Shown one piece after another: positions 30,488-39,139 of a DNA stretch of 64,000 bases. The stretch comes from Candidatus Methylospira mobilis (GTDB taxonomy: Bacteria > Pseudomonadota > Gammaproteobacteria > Methylococcales > Methylococcaceae). The position numbers and the translations under genes were made by a program. The notes beneath the pieces are model-generated. The model made no database searches. It had not been told where the DNA came from and saw only the letters and a list, made by a program, of their open reading frames with translations. The stretch's first letter is position 1; every line of letters starts with the position of its first letter. Location: the NCBI RefSeq assembly GCF_009498235.1, contig NZ_CP044205.1:3535389-3599388 (forward strand), read 5' to 3'.

Positions 30488-31765
30488 TTATTCAAAAACA
30501 GGGTTAATCTGCGCCAGCACCCAAGTGAAGCCGCCGCCCGCGAGGTTCACATATTGGGTTTGCCCACTGAAGGCAATAATGGTTTTCCCGGTGGGCGCTG
30601 TAACCTGATGCATTTGCGGGTTGGATACTGAAGGGTTTACCGCAGCCGGATAGCTGGTGCCGTTAATGGTGATCTGCGCAATAAACTGCTGCCCGTACCA
30701 GTTGCCGGTAACGTAACTGAAAGCCGTGAGGCCATTTGTGAGGCTGATCGGATCGTTCCCATTGCCACCATCACCGCCGTGTTGCAATAGTTGTACCGCA
30801 TACGAGCCATCGCTGCTGGCATTGGTACATTGGATGGCATCCACGACATCGCCGCTGCGGATAACGATACTTTGGATAAGCGTTGGCGTGGTTTGCACAT
30901 TCAAGATGGCTCCATCGTTAAACGGAACAACATTCGGTTGGCCAGTCATGTATTGTCGCAGCAATAGTTGCTGACTTTGCTCGAAAGGCCAGTTGGAAGA
31001 ATCAAGCCGCCAACTGATCATAGATTGGTAGGGGTATTGCTGGCCATTGTATTGAATCCCCGCCGCGTATTGCTGATAGGCTTCAAGCGCAGTGACCCCA
31101 CTTTCGAAATAGGCGCCGAATCCCAACAGATCGGCATTGATGCCGTGTGCGATAAATACGCTCGGATCGCTAACCCAGTAACTTTGCAAATTGAACACAT
31201 CCACATTGGCATTCACAGCATCCGCATTCAGGTTTTCGACATTACCGTACTGATTCGAACTCGCCGAAACGGCCAGATAATACGTATCCCCGAAAGCCGC
31301 ACCCAGTGCGTTGAGCCAAGCGCCACATTGCTCCTGAGTGAGTGTGCTGGTAGGCTGTTCCCAGTCAATGTCGAAACCATTGAGGCCGTTGTTACCCAGA
31401 AAGTTGGCCACATTGTTCGCAAAGGTGGTCAGCAGGGTGGGATCGGCGATGATCGTTTGCAGATCGGTGGTGATTTCATCGGTATAGGCCAGCAAAGCAA
31501 ATATGATGATGTCCGGGTTTTGTGCACGGGCATCTGCCACCTGTTGGGCGAGATACGTGTTACTCGTGCTCAGGGTAGGACTGGTCGGGTTGCTCATATC
31601 CACACCAAACCAGCCGATGCTGAGATAATCGAGGGTGCCGTAAATCCCGTTGAGCTTAATGGAACTGAAATTGCTGTTGGGTGAGCTGTAGGTAGCTCCT
31701 GTAGGATGCAATTCACTAGTCAGCCAGGCACCAATGGCACCGGTAAAGTTTGCTCTTTTTTTCAT
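30488..31765 (-). CDS. GH18 chitinase-like protein with jacalin-like lectin domain
   Basis: 425 residues. Residues ~1-290 form a GH18 barrel; the catalytic motif reads NGFDIDWEQP, keeping the Asp-x-Asp-x-Glu acid/base residue though the first Asp of DGxDxDxE is Asn. LQSYW and an aromatic SWRLDSSNW strand are family-like. The C-terminal ~130 residues (IQSIVIRSGDVVDAIQC, HGGDGGNGN, FIAQITINGT) look like a jacalin-related lectin. No signal peptide is visible, so export would need another route, or the protein acts inside. AAGGA precedes the ATG. Accessory cargo. Confidence 0.78.
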   Translation of the reverse strand: MKKRANFTGAIGAWLTSELHPTGATYSSPNSNFSSIKLNGIYGTLDYLSIGWFGVDMSNPTSPTLSTSNTYLAQQVADARAQNPDIIIFALLAYTDEITTDLQTIIADPTLLTTFANNVANFLGNNGLNGFDIDWEQPTSTLTQEQCGAWLNALGAAFGDTYYLAVSASSNQYGNVENLNADAVNANVDVFNLQSYWVSDPSVFIAHGINADLLGFGAYFESGVTALEAYQQYAAGIQYNGQQYPYQSMISWRLDSSNWPFEQSQQLLLRQYMTGQPNVVPFNDGAILNVQTTPTLIQSIVIRSGDVVDAIQCTNASSDGSYAVQLLQHGGDGGNGNDPISLTNGLTAFSYVTGNWYGQQFIAQITINGTSYPAAVNPSVSNPQMHQVTAPTGKTIIAFSGQTQYVNLAGGGFTWVLAQINPVFE

Positions 31766-31897
31766 TGGAGTGTCCTTTAGGATTTTAAATCAAGAATTGA
31801 ACGAAGTCGCTACTCGCCAGGAACGCGATCCGGGCTGAGGAACAAAAACTTATTAACTCATTTTAGTTCTCCTCAATAGTTATATTGGTCATACAAC

Positions 31898-31977
31898 GTC
31901 TAACGCCACAGGTAAGCCGCCGCCTGCCTGGTCGCGTAGCGGACGGGTAGGCGGTCGGCTTGACCTGTTTGTTAGCT
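31898..31977 (-). repeat. attC-like integron recombination site
   Basis: 80-bp imperfect palindrome. On the minus strand it starts right at the ATPase stop with GCTAAC, has arms ACAGGTCAAGCCG and CGGCTTACCTGT that pair with one extra unpaired base, and ends GCGTTAGAC, which fits the GTTRRRY core site. The left core is less perfect. ORF followed at once by such a site is gene-cassette architecture. No integron integrase is in the window. Confidence 0.6.
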
Positions 31978-31978
31978 G

Positions 31979-33721
31979 CTAACTGGAAAGATATGCAAAT
32001 ACATTTTCCATAAATAACCAGGGCTTCTTTTCTTTATCGGGGTCGAGACTAGGAACAGTTTCCAACGCTCTAACAATCCATTTTGATTTGTTGGAAGAGT
32101 GTGGCAGTCCGTGCTCTACCAGCCAGCCCTCTAGCTCACCTACAGGAACTATAAATAGTCCGTTTTCCTCACAGATTTCGCTTAACCTGTGGAACAGAGG
32201 TCTGGTTTCTTCGTTTAGAGCCGCAGCGCCACTTTTCTTATACTCCTTCCATGGGCTCCCGCTCTCCCTAACGCGCTTCAAATTTCCGGCAAGCTCTGAA
32301 AGTAATGTCCCTGCGCCAACTTCATGCTCATTGGTTCTTATTCTAGATATTTCGCTTTCTAGCTCTACAAGCTGGGCAGACAACATTTGGCCTTGATCTA
32401 CGTTTTCAATATACCCAACGATAGTCGCTTGCAGTTCTAAAGCTTTTCCGATGCTTTCTCCAGGAAAGTCTAATTCTTCAAGAAGCGATTTGAATTCGTT
32501 TCTAACACGTATTACGTCAAAATCTACAATCGCTGAGAATGGAATGCTGAGAGTTCGATATGGATGCAGGACTTTAGCTACGGTTTGTTTATTGTGAGCA
32601 TGCGCTATATGGAAGCTATCTGCTCTCTCTAGTTGCCTTGCAATTCTCTGATAAAATACAGCATCTGCATCTGCCTCTACAATAATCGCCCCTTTGTAGA
32701 AAAGCCCTTCCATAATTCTAGTGGAAGAAAGAAGGGGGTCGTTAGCTATCCTAGCGACTTGGGCGCTATCCAGCGATCTTATCCTATTGGTATTTTCTGC
32801 TCGATCCACACGTATTATTGTTATATCTTGCCGCTTGCTCAAAATTCCTCTCAGAAATTCTGAGCTATGTGTTGACACTACAACTTGCCTTTCGCCGACT
32901 GCTTGGTCCGCAATAACTTCTCCCAGTCGAAACGCTTGTGGAGGATGGAGAAAGGACTCAGGCTCATCTAAAAGCAATACAGGCCTCTTCCCCACTAGGA
33001 CTGCCAGCAGTGTAGCAACAAAACTCCTTAAGCCGTCGCCCTGGGTGTCTAGCCTTTCAAAATCGTCAAAATACGATAACGCCTTTCGAGGGTCTTCCGG
33101 ACAATCATCAAAATTTTCACCAATTCGAAATAGAATTTTTCGCAGCGATGAATAATCGAGCTTTATGTCGATGGAGAAAGCTTCTTTGACGATATTTCTG
33201 AGCTTTCGTTCAACCTCTGCTCCTTCTTGATAGAATGCTTGGAGCAAGTTCGTCATTATCCCTTTTTCCGAACTTTCGGATTCTTTCGCTAGCTTTAGGC
33301 GCTCTTCGGTTTCAAAGAATGACACAAAGAAACTTCCAAACCAATGACTAAAAAGCCTTTTAGTGTTCGAGTTATTTTGGTTCAGTAAGTTTTGGAAACT
33401 AGTTTCCCAGCCTAGACCGACAGGCACGTTATGCTGGCTAACTAGATTAGAGGAAAGAGTTCTGAGAAAGACGTTATTATTTTCATCCGTAAATGTTGTA
33501 ATCTCACATGAATCAACTAATTCAGTAACGGACGAAGGAAGATTAAAGTCAAGTTCAGTTACTACTACAGACTTGCTTGTTTGATCTGATGTTAGTGATT
33601 TTATATCTTTTAGAATCCTGCTTTTGCCGCAATTGTTTGGGCCAACAACCACGGTTAAGTGTCCAGGTACTATTTCTGTTCCATCATTGAACCTTAATCG
33701 TTCTATCTTGTACTCGTACAT
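31979..33721 (-). CDS. OLD-like ATP-dependent nuclease (AAA ATPase plus TOPRIM)
   Basis: About 580 residues from the Met at ~33721 (MYEYKIERLRFNDG), the probable start; a GTG at 33853 would add 44 codons that do not look family-like. Walker A VVVGPNNCGKSRIL, then after a long insertion LLLDEPESFLHP (signature/Walker B) and VVVSTHSSEF. The C-terminal part has TOPRIM features (IIVEADADAVFY, AIVDFDVIR). This matches overcoming-lysogenization-defect nucleases, several of which are antiphage (GajA type). No GajB-like helicase is adjacent. AT-richer than neighbours and followed by an attC-like site, so likely acquired. Confidence 0.78.
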   Translation of the reverse strand: MYEYKIERLRFNDGTEIVPGHLTVVVGPNNCGKSRILKDIKSLTSDQTSKSVVVTELDFNLPSSVTELVDSCEITTFTDENNNVFLRTLSSNLVSQHNVPVGLGWETSFQNLLNQNNSNTKRLFSHWFGSFFVSFFETEERLKLAKESESSEKGIMTNLLQAFYQEGAEVERKLRNIVKEAFSIDIKLDYSSLRKILFRIGENFDDCPEDPRKALSYFDDFERLDTQGDGLRSFVATLLAVLVGKRPVLLLDEPESFLHPPQAFRLGEVIADQAVGERQVVVSTHSSEFLRGILSKRQDITIIRVDRAENTNRIRSLDSAQVARIANDPLLSSTRIMEGLFYKGAIIVEADADAVFYQRIARQLERADSFHIAHAHNKQTVAKVLHPYRTLSIPFSAIVDFDVIRVRNEFKSLLEELDFPGESIGKALELQATIVGYIENVDQGQMLSAQLVELESEISRIRTNEHEVGAGTLLSELAGNLKRVRESGSPWKEYKKSGAAALNEETRPLFHRLSEICEENGLFIVPVGELEGWLVEHGLPHSSNKSKWIVRALETVPSLDPDKEKKPWLFMENVFAYLSS

Positions 33722-33919
33722 TTCATTTCTCAATATTGCAGCTAACGTGAAGTAGCAGGCCAATATGACGTAATCCGCCACGTCAATATATTGTCTATCG
33801 CGCCCGAAATCATTAAACATACCTTTCTTCAACGGTTTGACAGAATTTGGCACACTCTAAGTAGAAATACAAAATGCGTCGATGCCGCTCGGATTTTAAT
33901 GCCGATACCTACGCATGTC

Positions 33920-33941
33920 ACCCTGTCAACTTTGACAGGGT
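33920..33941. repeat. Perfect inverted repeat upstream of the OLD-like gene
   Basis: ACCCTGTCAA (33920-33929) and TTGACAGGGT (33932-33941), a 10-bp dyad with a 2-base centre, no T-run. It lies ~200 bases before the ATPase start and ~50 before the IS3 element, and could be an operator. Confidence 0.45.
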
Positions 33942-34056
33942 AGGACTAATCAGTGGTCCTCTTGGTTTGCATGGCGTTACCCTGATCGCAGGTGTAATGG
34001 TTTAATGAACCCGGACACTTCCAAAGGCAGAATTTATACTGTCAGCAGAGGTGAGC

Positions 34057-34374
34057 ATGAAGACAAACGAGAAAAAACACAAGCGCCCCAAATACAGTCT
34101 GGAATTTAAGCAGGATGCCGCCAAGCTGGTTCTTGAAAAAGGCTACAGCCTGAACCAGGCTGCCGATCATTTGGGCATATCATTAAGTGCCCTGGGACGC
34201 TGGGTGCGGGCGGAACGCAAGCCTTCCGGCAATGAGTCTGCGACGAAAAAGCCAAGCTTGAATCTGGGTGGTCACGATGAATTGATTCGCTTGCGCAAGG
34301 AAAATGAACAGTTGCGAATGGAGCGCGAGATATTAAAAAAGGCCGCAGTCTTCTTTGCGAAAGAAGCCGAATAA
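34057..34374 (+). CDS. IS3-family orfA (HTH protein)
   Basis: 105 residues. N-terminal helix-turn-helix (YSLEFKQDAAKLVLEKGYSL, GISLSALGRWVR) and a C-terminal leucine-zipper-like coiled coil (ELIRLRKENEQLRMEREILK). ATG 34057 follows AGAGG. The heptamer A-AAA-AAG at 34335-34341 is in the correct phase for -1 slippage, giving the OrfAB transposase. OrfA alone usually represses transposition. Confidence 0.9.
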   Translation: MKTNEKKHKRPKYSLEFKQDAAKLVLEKGYSLNQAADHLGISLSALGRWVRAERKPSGNESATKKPSLNLGGHDELIRLRKENEQLRMEREILKKAAVFFAKEAE

Positions 34375-34412
34375 AGTACGGATTTATTCAGGCGCAACAG
34401 AAGACGTATCCA

Positions 34413-35240
34413 GTGACCGTGCTCTGTCGAGTGATGCAGGTGAGTAGCAGTGCATATTATGAGTGGTTAAAAGCCCCGCAGGACAGTGATAAGGATCAAC
34501 AAGATCAAAAGCTTGCCGAGAAGGCGAGGCAGATTTTCATCGACAATAAACAGTGCTTTGGTTCGCGTCGTTTAGCGGATCGACTGCAAAAACAAGGTTT
34601 TGTCGTTGGGCGTTTTAAAACGCGGCGCATCATGCGAGATTTAAACTTGAAGGTGCGCTATCCCAGGCGAATTAAAGTCACTACCGATAGCAACCATAAC
34701 GAGGCCATTTCGCCCAACCGCTTGGACCGGCAATTCCAGGTTGGCAAGCCCAATCAAGTATGGACGACAGATATCACCTACGTGTGGACCCTAGAAGGCT
34801 GGCTTTATGTCGCGGTGGTCATCGATCTGTTTTCCCGGCAAGTCGTGGGCTGGGCGATTGATGATCACATGCGGGCCTCGCTGTGCGTCAAGGCCTTGCA
34901 AATGGCCTTCTGGCGCCGTAAACCGCCACCCGGTCTGTTGCATCACTCGGATCGTGGCAGCCAGTATGCGGGCAGGGAATATCGCCAGCATTTAGACGTG
35001 ATGAAGATGGAACAGAGTATGAGCCGCAAAGGGAACTGCTGGGACAACTCGCCGACCGAACGTTTTTTTCGCAGCTTGAAGCATGAGCAGCTCAACTACG
35101 AAAAATTCAAGACCCAAGCGGCGGCAAAACTGAGTGTGATCGATTATTTGGCTTTTTATAATGGCCTCCGACCACACTCAACATTGGGCTACCAGTCCCC
35201 ACTCGAATTCGAGCGGGAATTTTATAGAAACGCTGCCTGA
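34413..35240 (+). CDS. IS3-family orfB transposase (DDE)
   Basis: 275 residues from GTG 34413, but expressed mainly as a fusion: the -1 frame from 34341 runs open into it (YGFIQAQQKTYPVTVLCRVM). HTH_21-like part, then rve integrase core with the DDE residues in WTTDITYVW, HHSDRGSQY and PTERFFRSLKHE. Intact, so the element may be active. Confidence 0.92.
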   Translation: MTVLCRVMQVSSSAYYEWLKAPQDSDKDQQDQKLAEKARQIFIDNKQCFGSRRLADRLQKQGFVVGRFKTRRIMRDLNLKVRYPRRIKVTTDSNHNEAISPNRLDRQFQVGKPNQVWTTDITYVWTLEGWLYVAVVIDLFSRQVVGWAIDDHMRASLCVKALQMAFWRRKPPPGLLHHSDRGSQYAGREYRQHLDVMKMEQSMSRKGNCWDNSPTERFFRSLKHEQLNYEKFKTQAAAKLSVIDYLAFYNGLRPHSTLGYQSPLEFEREFYRNAA

Positions 35241-35389
35241 ACAGGTGTCCGGTTTTTGTTGACCATTACATTAATCGTTTGCGAACTCTCGGAAAGCAGC
35301 GCCGGTCCTCACATTTCGCAGACTTTGCAGATTTCGCGCTGCTGTTTTGATTTAGCCGAATGGAAGCGCTACCCTATCGCCCACAGTAA

Positions 35390-35415
35390 CAGCCCGCACT
35401 CTTGCGGGCTTTTTG
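35390..35415 (+). terminator. Terminator downstream of the IS3 element
   Basis: Stem AGCCCGCA / TGCGGGCT followed by TTTTTG. It shields the next gene from upstream transcription. Confidence 0.75.
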
Positions 35416-35442
35416 TTTCCATGCCGGAAAGTAACGCCTTAT

Positions 35443-35501
35443 TGTACACTGGCGACAGTGCATAATAATATTAATGTACATTGGCGAGAGTGAACAATAA
35501 T
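35443..35501 (+). promoter_or_regulatory. Two 27-bp direct repeats overlapping the start of the next gene
   Basis: Copies at 35443-35469 and 35475-35501 (22 of 27 identical, 32-base period). Each begins TGTACAYTGGCGA and ends AATAAT; the first contains a dyad CACTG-GCGA-CAGTG. The second covers the ribosome site and first base of the start codon, as an autoregulatory operator would. Confidence 0.6.
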
Positions 35502-36102
35502 GGCGATACAGCGCAACACCAAACAACGCGCGGCAGTGTTGCAGGCAATTGAGGAAGGGCATCCAGATTGCGGGCATCCGCCCTACGATATTGGCGCTAT
35601 CGCCTATATGCTGGGAACTGAAGACAGCATAGGCACTGCCGGCGCTCTTGGATATTACCAACTGAGTAAGCCGATACCCTTGTGCTCACTGCATCGCATC
35701 CTGAACGACCTGCACCGGGAAGGACTCATTACCTTTGAAATGAAGATGGTCGACGCCAGCGCCGCCGGACGGCTTCCGCGCAGGCAACGGCACTGGCAGA
35801 TAGCAGGCCTGGAAGTTTACAACGGGCTTTTTAATGAACTTGCCGGATTGATGCGGCGGGCGCGTGTTGTGCACGGTTGCACAAACAGCTTTTTCGGTAA
35901 GACCTGGGATGAACCGGCCAAGTCGGAAGCGGAACGCCGGTTATTGACCGATGCCCTGAAGTCGTTCCTGCAGCGGACGCACCCTGATAAGGTTGATGGA
36001 TGCGCCGATCTGTTCTCGTCGGCCAAGACGGCGCTGGATTATGTTCGTACAAGAAAGAAGGTTGAGGGAGTTGTTCTGGAGTTACCGGCAAGGGCTGGAT
36101 AA
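35500..36102 (+). CDS. Hypothetical protein with HTH-like N-terminus and HPD tail
   Basis: 200 residues, not recognised as a named family. The first ~75 residues (NTKQRAAVLQAIEEG, then CSLHRILNDLHREGLI) look like a winged-helix DNA-binding domain. The C-terminal ~60 residues contain FLQRTHPDKVDGCADLF, reminiscent of a DnaJ-type helix-HPD-helix. It may be a plasmid or island regulator that binds the repeats at its own start. The short spacing of operator and ATG supports self-repression. Confidence 0.6.
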   Translation: MAIQRNTKQRAAVLQAIEEGHPDCGHPPYDIGAIAYMLGTEDSIGTAGALGYYQLSKPIPLCSLHRILNDLHREGLITFEMKMVDASAAGRLPRRQRHWQIAGLEVYNGLFNELAGLMRRARVVHGCTNSFFGKTWDEPAKSEAERRLLTDALKSFLQRTHPDKVDGCADLFSSAKTALDYVRTRKKVEGVVLELPARAG

Positions 36103-36159
36103 CTGGCTTATCGCGGGACGGCGTCTCATCGAGTAGCACCCTGTATCACCTAAGCGCGG

Positions 36160-36566
36160 TCAAAATGATGGCATTATTGATGGTATCGACAAAACGCGGA
36201 AACAGAAAACCCATAAACAGCGCGGTCTGTAGAGGTTAATTCGAAGACGGCCAGAGCATAAGAAACCCATTACCGAATAACCAATAATAGCGGCAAGCGT
36301 TGTATCTGAAAGGTAGGGCTTGTCTATCCAGGCCAGAAAAACAGTTGCCGAAAAACCGACAACAATAATCAAAAACGCCACCCAGTCACGGCGGCGGTTA
36401 TCTGATGCTTGGTGCTTTAATGTGTTCTCTCGAATGAGGCGTTCCGATTCAGCGTTTTTTCAAATACGCCCAGAATACGCCGGGGCGCGTCTGGCATTAA
36501 GCGGCTGTAATGCTCGATAACATCAGGATCAAAGATAGTTTTATGTTCAACTGACTGCTGAACCAT
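36160..36566 (-). pseudogene. DUF2335 membrane protein, frameshifted
   Basis: From ATG 36566 (minus) one frame reads MVQQSVEHKTIFDPDVIEHY then RLMPDAPRRILGVFEKTLNR; it stops at 36430 or so. After a one-base shift the next frame continues ENTLKHQASDNRRRDWVAFL and a helix IIVVGFSATVFLAW followed by TLAAIIGYSVMGFL. Together they give the DUF2335 layout (P-G-A-xx-I-L motif, two helices). The C-terminal tail may be altered too. Confidence 0.6.
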
Positions 36567-36591
36567 ATCGACATGCTGCTGATTTTAAAGA

Positions 36592-37714
36592 ATGACTCCA
36601 CCGACAGCGCCGATTTTCGATGGCGAAGCGGAAGCGAAACTCATCGCGCTGCGTTGTTCGGAGCCACCCGCCGGCTATGCGCGCTGGACACTACGCCTAT
36701 TGGAAAAAAAGGTGGTCGAATTGAACATCATCGAGTCGGCCAGTCATAGTACGATAGGACGGCTTTTAAAAAAACATTCTCCAGCCCCACCGCCAGGGCA
36801 ATCGCGCTATATTGCAGCGCTAACGTATTGATTTTTAGAAACTGGTAGCAATCATTGCGCTTGTAATATTTCGCTATTTATGATGAGTAAACCGAATTTT
36901 TAGATTTAATCTCAAAAATTACGACGTTTTAAGCCCAATTAGAATGCAAAGTCATTCCGTAGCAAGCAAATTAAAAATTTCATTATCGTAAGTTATTGAT
37001 TTTTTGATCGACATAGCGCGATTGCCCTGGCCCCACCGCAACCGGCAATGGGTCATTCCGCCGGAGGCGAACACGGCGTTCGTCGCCGCGAAAGAGGATG
37101 TGCTGGCCGTTTATTGCCGACCATGTGATCTGGATCAACCCTATGGTGTGTCTGGATGAAGGCATGAAACAACTCGTCAGGGAAACGCGTGTTCCAACTC
37201 CTCTGAAACCGGGTTGCCCTGTGCACGCCACGACCATGAATACGAACGTAACGTAACGGCCAATCTGTTTATGATGTTTGCGCCGCTGGAAGACTGGCGT
37301 CACGTCAAAGTGACTGAACGCCATACAGCCGTCGACTACGCGCATATTTTAAAATATCTGGCCAACACGCACTTTCCACACGCAAAGAAAATTGTGCTGG
37401 TACAAGACAATCTCAATACACATAAGACAGCTTCAGTCTACGAAGCCTTTCCAGCCGTCGAAGCGCGACGACTCGTTGAACGTTTTGAGGTGCATCACAC
37501 GCCTAGGCACGGCAGCTGGCTTGATATGGCCGAATCCGAACTCAGCGTTCTTTCATCCCAATGTCTTGATCGTCGCATCCCCGACAGGCAAACGCTCACG
37601 GATGAAATCGCTACCTGGGAGGCTGATCGCAATAAAAACAACGCCAAAGCTGACTGGCAGTTCACCATTGACGATGCTCGCATTAAACTCAAGCATCTAT
37701 ACCCTGTAATTTAG
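36592..37714 (+). pseudogene. IS630-family transposase remnant interrupted by a MITE
   Basis: N-terminal part (36592-36792) reads GEAEAKLIALRCSEPPAGYA and RWTLRLLEKKVVELNII, the HTH part of IS630-type transposases. After the 238-bp insertion it resumes in several frames (WVIPPEANTAFVAA, MVCLDEGMKQLVRETRVPTP, HDHEYERNVTANLFMMF, IVLVQDNLNTHKTASVYEAF, HHTPRHGSWLDMAE). The DDE residues in LDEG and QDNLNTH are recognisable but frameshifts make it dead. Confidence 0.85.
36793..37030. mobile_element. 238-bp MITE with 18-bp perfect inverted repeats
   Basis: Ends CCAGGGCAATCGCGCTAT (36793-36810) and its exact reverse complement (37013-37030). The flanks are an 8-bp duplication CCCCACCG (36785-36792 and 37031-37038). 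The interior is AT-rich and non-coding. It sits within the IS630 remnant. The TIR start and 8-bp duplication resemble ISAs1-type elements, which is inference. Confidence 0.9.
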
Positions 37715-38558
37715 ATGAGACATGGCACTAGGTTTAAGTTTGTTTTTAACAAATCGCATAATGCGCTTGCTGCTAAACCGGAAATGCTAAAGTCGAGGCG
37801 GCATCAGGGCGGCATTTTTCTGGTGCGTCTGAAGAGTCCGCTGCTGCGGGCGCTGGCATGACGCGATTGTTTTACAGGCGCGCTCCGTCTGTATTTTCTG
37901 CTGACAGGATGCACGCGACCTGCATGGCCGCACTCACCATCGCCGCTCTTTCCTGCGGCATCATTGTGCTGGCAGGAACGTTGCGGACGAATAAGCGGCA
38001 TACCGAATCCTGGCCGCACATCGAAATGCCGGGCAGTGATATTGATTTCTGCCTTGTAACGGAAAGCGCGCGCCCTGATAAAAGACAATAGAGATAGATT
38101 CGTATTTTGCAAATCACGCAACACTCTATTTACACGCGAAATCGTATTCACGACACAAATAGGACTACGCTCACAGCGAAGCATCACTGTCCGAAGAAAG
38201 TACGAGGGTTACTTGCAATCGCTCAATATCATTACACGAACATCGACAACTTAAACCCTGCCAATTGCCAAAGGCAACAATTAAATCAGCCCCTCACAAA
38301 ACATGAAGTCAACACAGGGTGGTCCGGGTTCAGACGCCACGGAAAGCTTCCATGTAAACGGAATGGACGCGAAGAAAGAGTTGGAGGTATCATAATCGTT
38401 ACGGAGAATAAAGCGCGTCAGAAAAAACTCACGCTGAATGGATGCAGAAAGCGGGGCAGCGTCGTTCTGCTGCATATTAATGGTTACCCTCTTAAACTTC
38501 GATACATTTTCATATCGACCAAGAAGGGTCACCAACTAGTGATAAATATTTAGGATAA
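37715..38558. other. 844-bp stretch without a convincing gene
   Basis: Open frames on both strands (for example 38107-38553 plus, 37804-38187 minus) have no ribosome site, composition or family resemblance to support them. It is probably decayed accessory DNA between the IS630 remnant and the lipoprotein gene. Confidence 0.5.
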
Positions 38559-38564
38559 ATGAAC

Positions 38565-38963
38565 ATGTTTAGGATTTCGTTAGTATTTCTTCTTCTTTTA
38601 AGCAGCGGCTGCGCCTCACAGGGAAAAGTCGAAGCTTTGCAGACCAGCGTGCAAGCACTGGAAGAAAGAATGGTTACCGTTGAAAGCAGTATTGCCAATG
38701 TCAGCTCCGATGTAAAAAGACTCGAGATCGACGTAGACAAAAATCTGGCCGTTGTTAAAAATGATGTCTTGAGTATACACGCAAAAGCACAAAACAACTT
38801 CAGGGAAATAAACAATGCGTTAGACTCTATTAACAAAAAAGTTGACGCCATCAAAGTGAAACTGTACCCCCAGGCTCATCACAAGACAGACAAGACCCAT
38901 AAAACGGACAAAACAAACAAAACCAGCAAAACCAGCAAAACCAGCAAAACCAGCAAGAAATAG
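38565..38963 (+). CDS. Small coiled-coil lipoprotein with Lys/Thr repeat tail
   Basis: About 132 residues; start at ATG 38565 or 38559. Lipobox LLSSGC after a short hydrophobic signal, so lipidated at Cys. Residues ~20-105 are heptad-rich (VEALQTSVQALEERMVTVES, VSSDVKRLEIDVDKNLAVVK), an alpha-helical coiled coil like Lpp-type spacers. The tail is (K-T-x) repeats ending TSKTSKTSKK, encoded by four tandem AAAACCAGC units. Likely envelope-anchored; partner unknown. No homologous neighbours. Confidence 0.7.
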   Translation: MFRISLVFLLLLSSGCASQGKVEALQTSVQALEERMVTVESSIANVSSDVKRLEIDVDKNLAVVKNDVLSIHAKAQNNFREINNALDSINKKVDAIKVKLYPQAHHKTDKTHKTDKTNKTSKTSKTSKTSKK

Positions 38964-38972
38964 CCCCCTTGG

Positions 38973-39001
38973 CGCAACCCCGTATCCGGTTGCGCCAACG
39001 T
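38973..39001. repeat. Inverted repeat after the lipoprotein gene
   Basis: TTGGCGCAACC and GGTTGCGCCAA around an eight-base loop, shortly after the stop. A stable hairpin without T-run, possibly a terminator or mRNA-stabilising structure. Confidence 0.5.
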
Positions 39002-39139
39002 CTATCCTTCAGGGCATTGTCGCTGGGAAAGCTACAGCACCTGCCCCACCTCAAACTGTAGCGCGGTTTGAATGGTATCGAGATCGGGAAATATTCCTAA
39101 ACTTGCCGATTTCGAAAGCAGATTACCTGGAGAATATGA

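Larger units (their letters stand above)
33993..35270 (+). mobile_element. IS3-family insertion sequence, complete
   Basis: 1278 bp with ~38-bp imperfect terminal repeats starting TGTAATGGT at both ends and sharing CCGGACAC. Contains orfA and orfB linked by a frameshift heptamer. No 3-bp target duplication is evident at the flanks (AGG versus TTA). Confidence 0.88.

Noticed and set aside
35500-36102. Fur-family repressor identity for the 200-aa protein
   Set aside because: The first residues (TKQRAAVLQAI) recall Fur, but the His/Cys metal-binding motifs of Fur are missing.
38107-38553. 148-aa plus-strand ORF before the lipoprotein gene
   Set aside because: No ribosome site, patchy composition and no recognised motif; probably decayed DNA.
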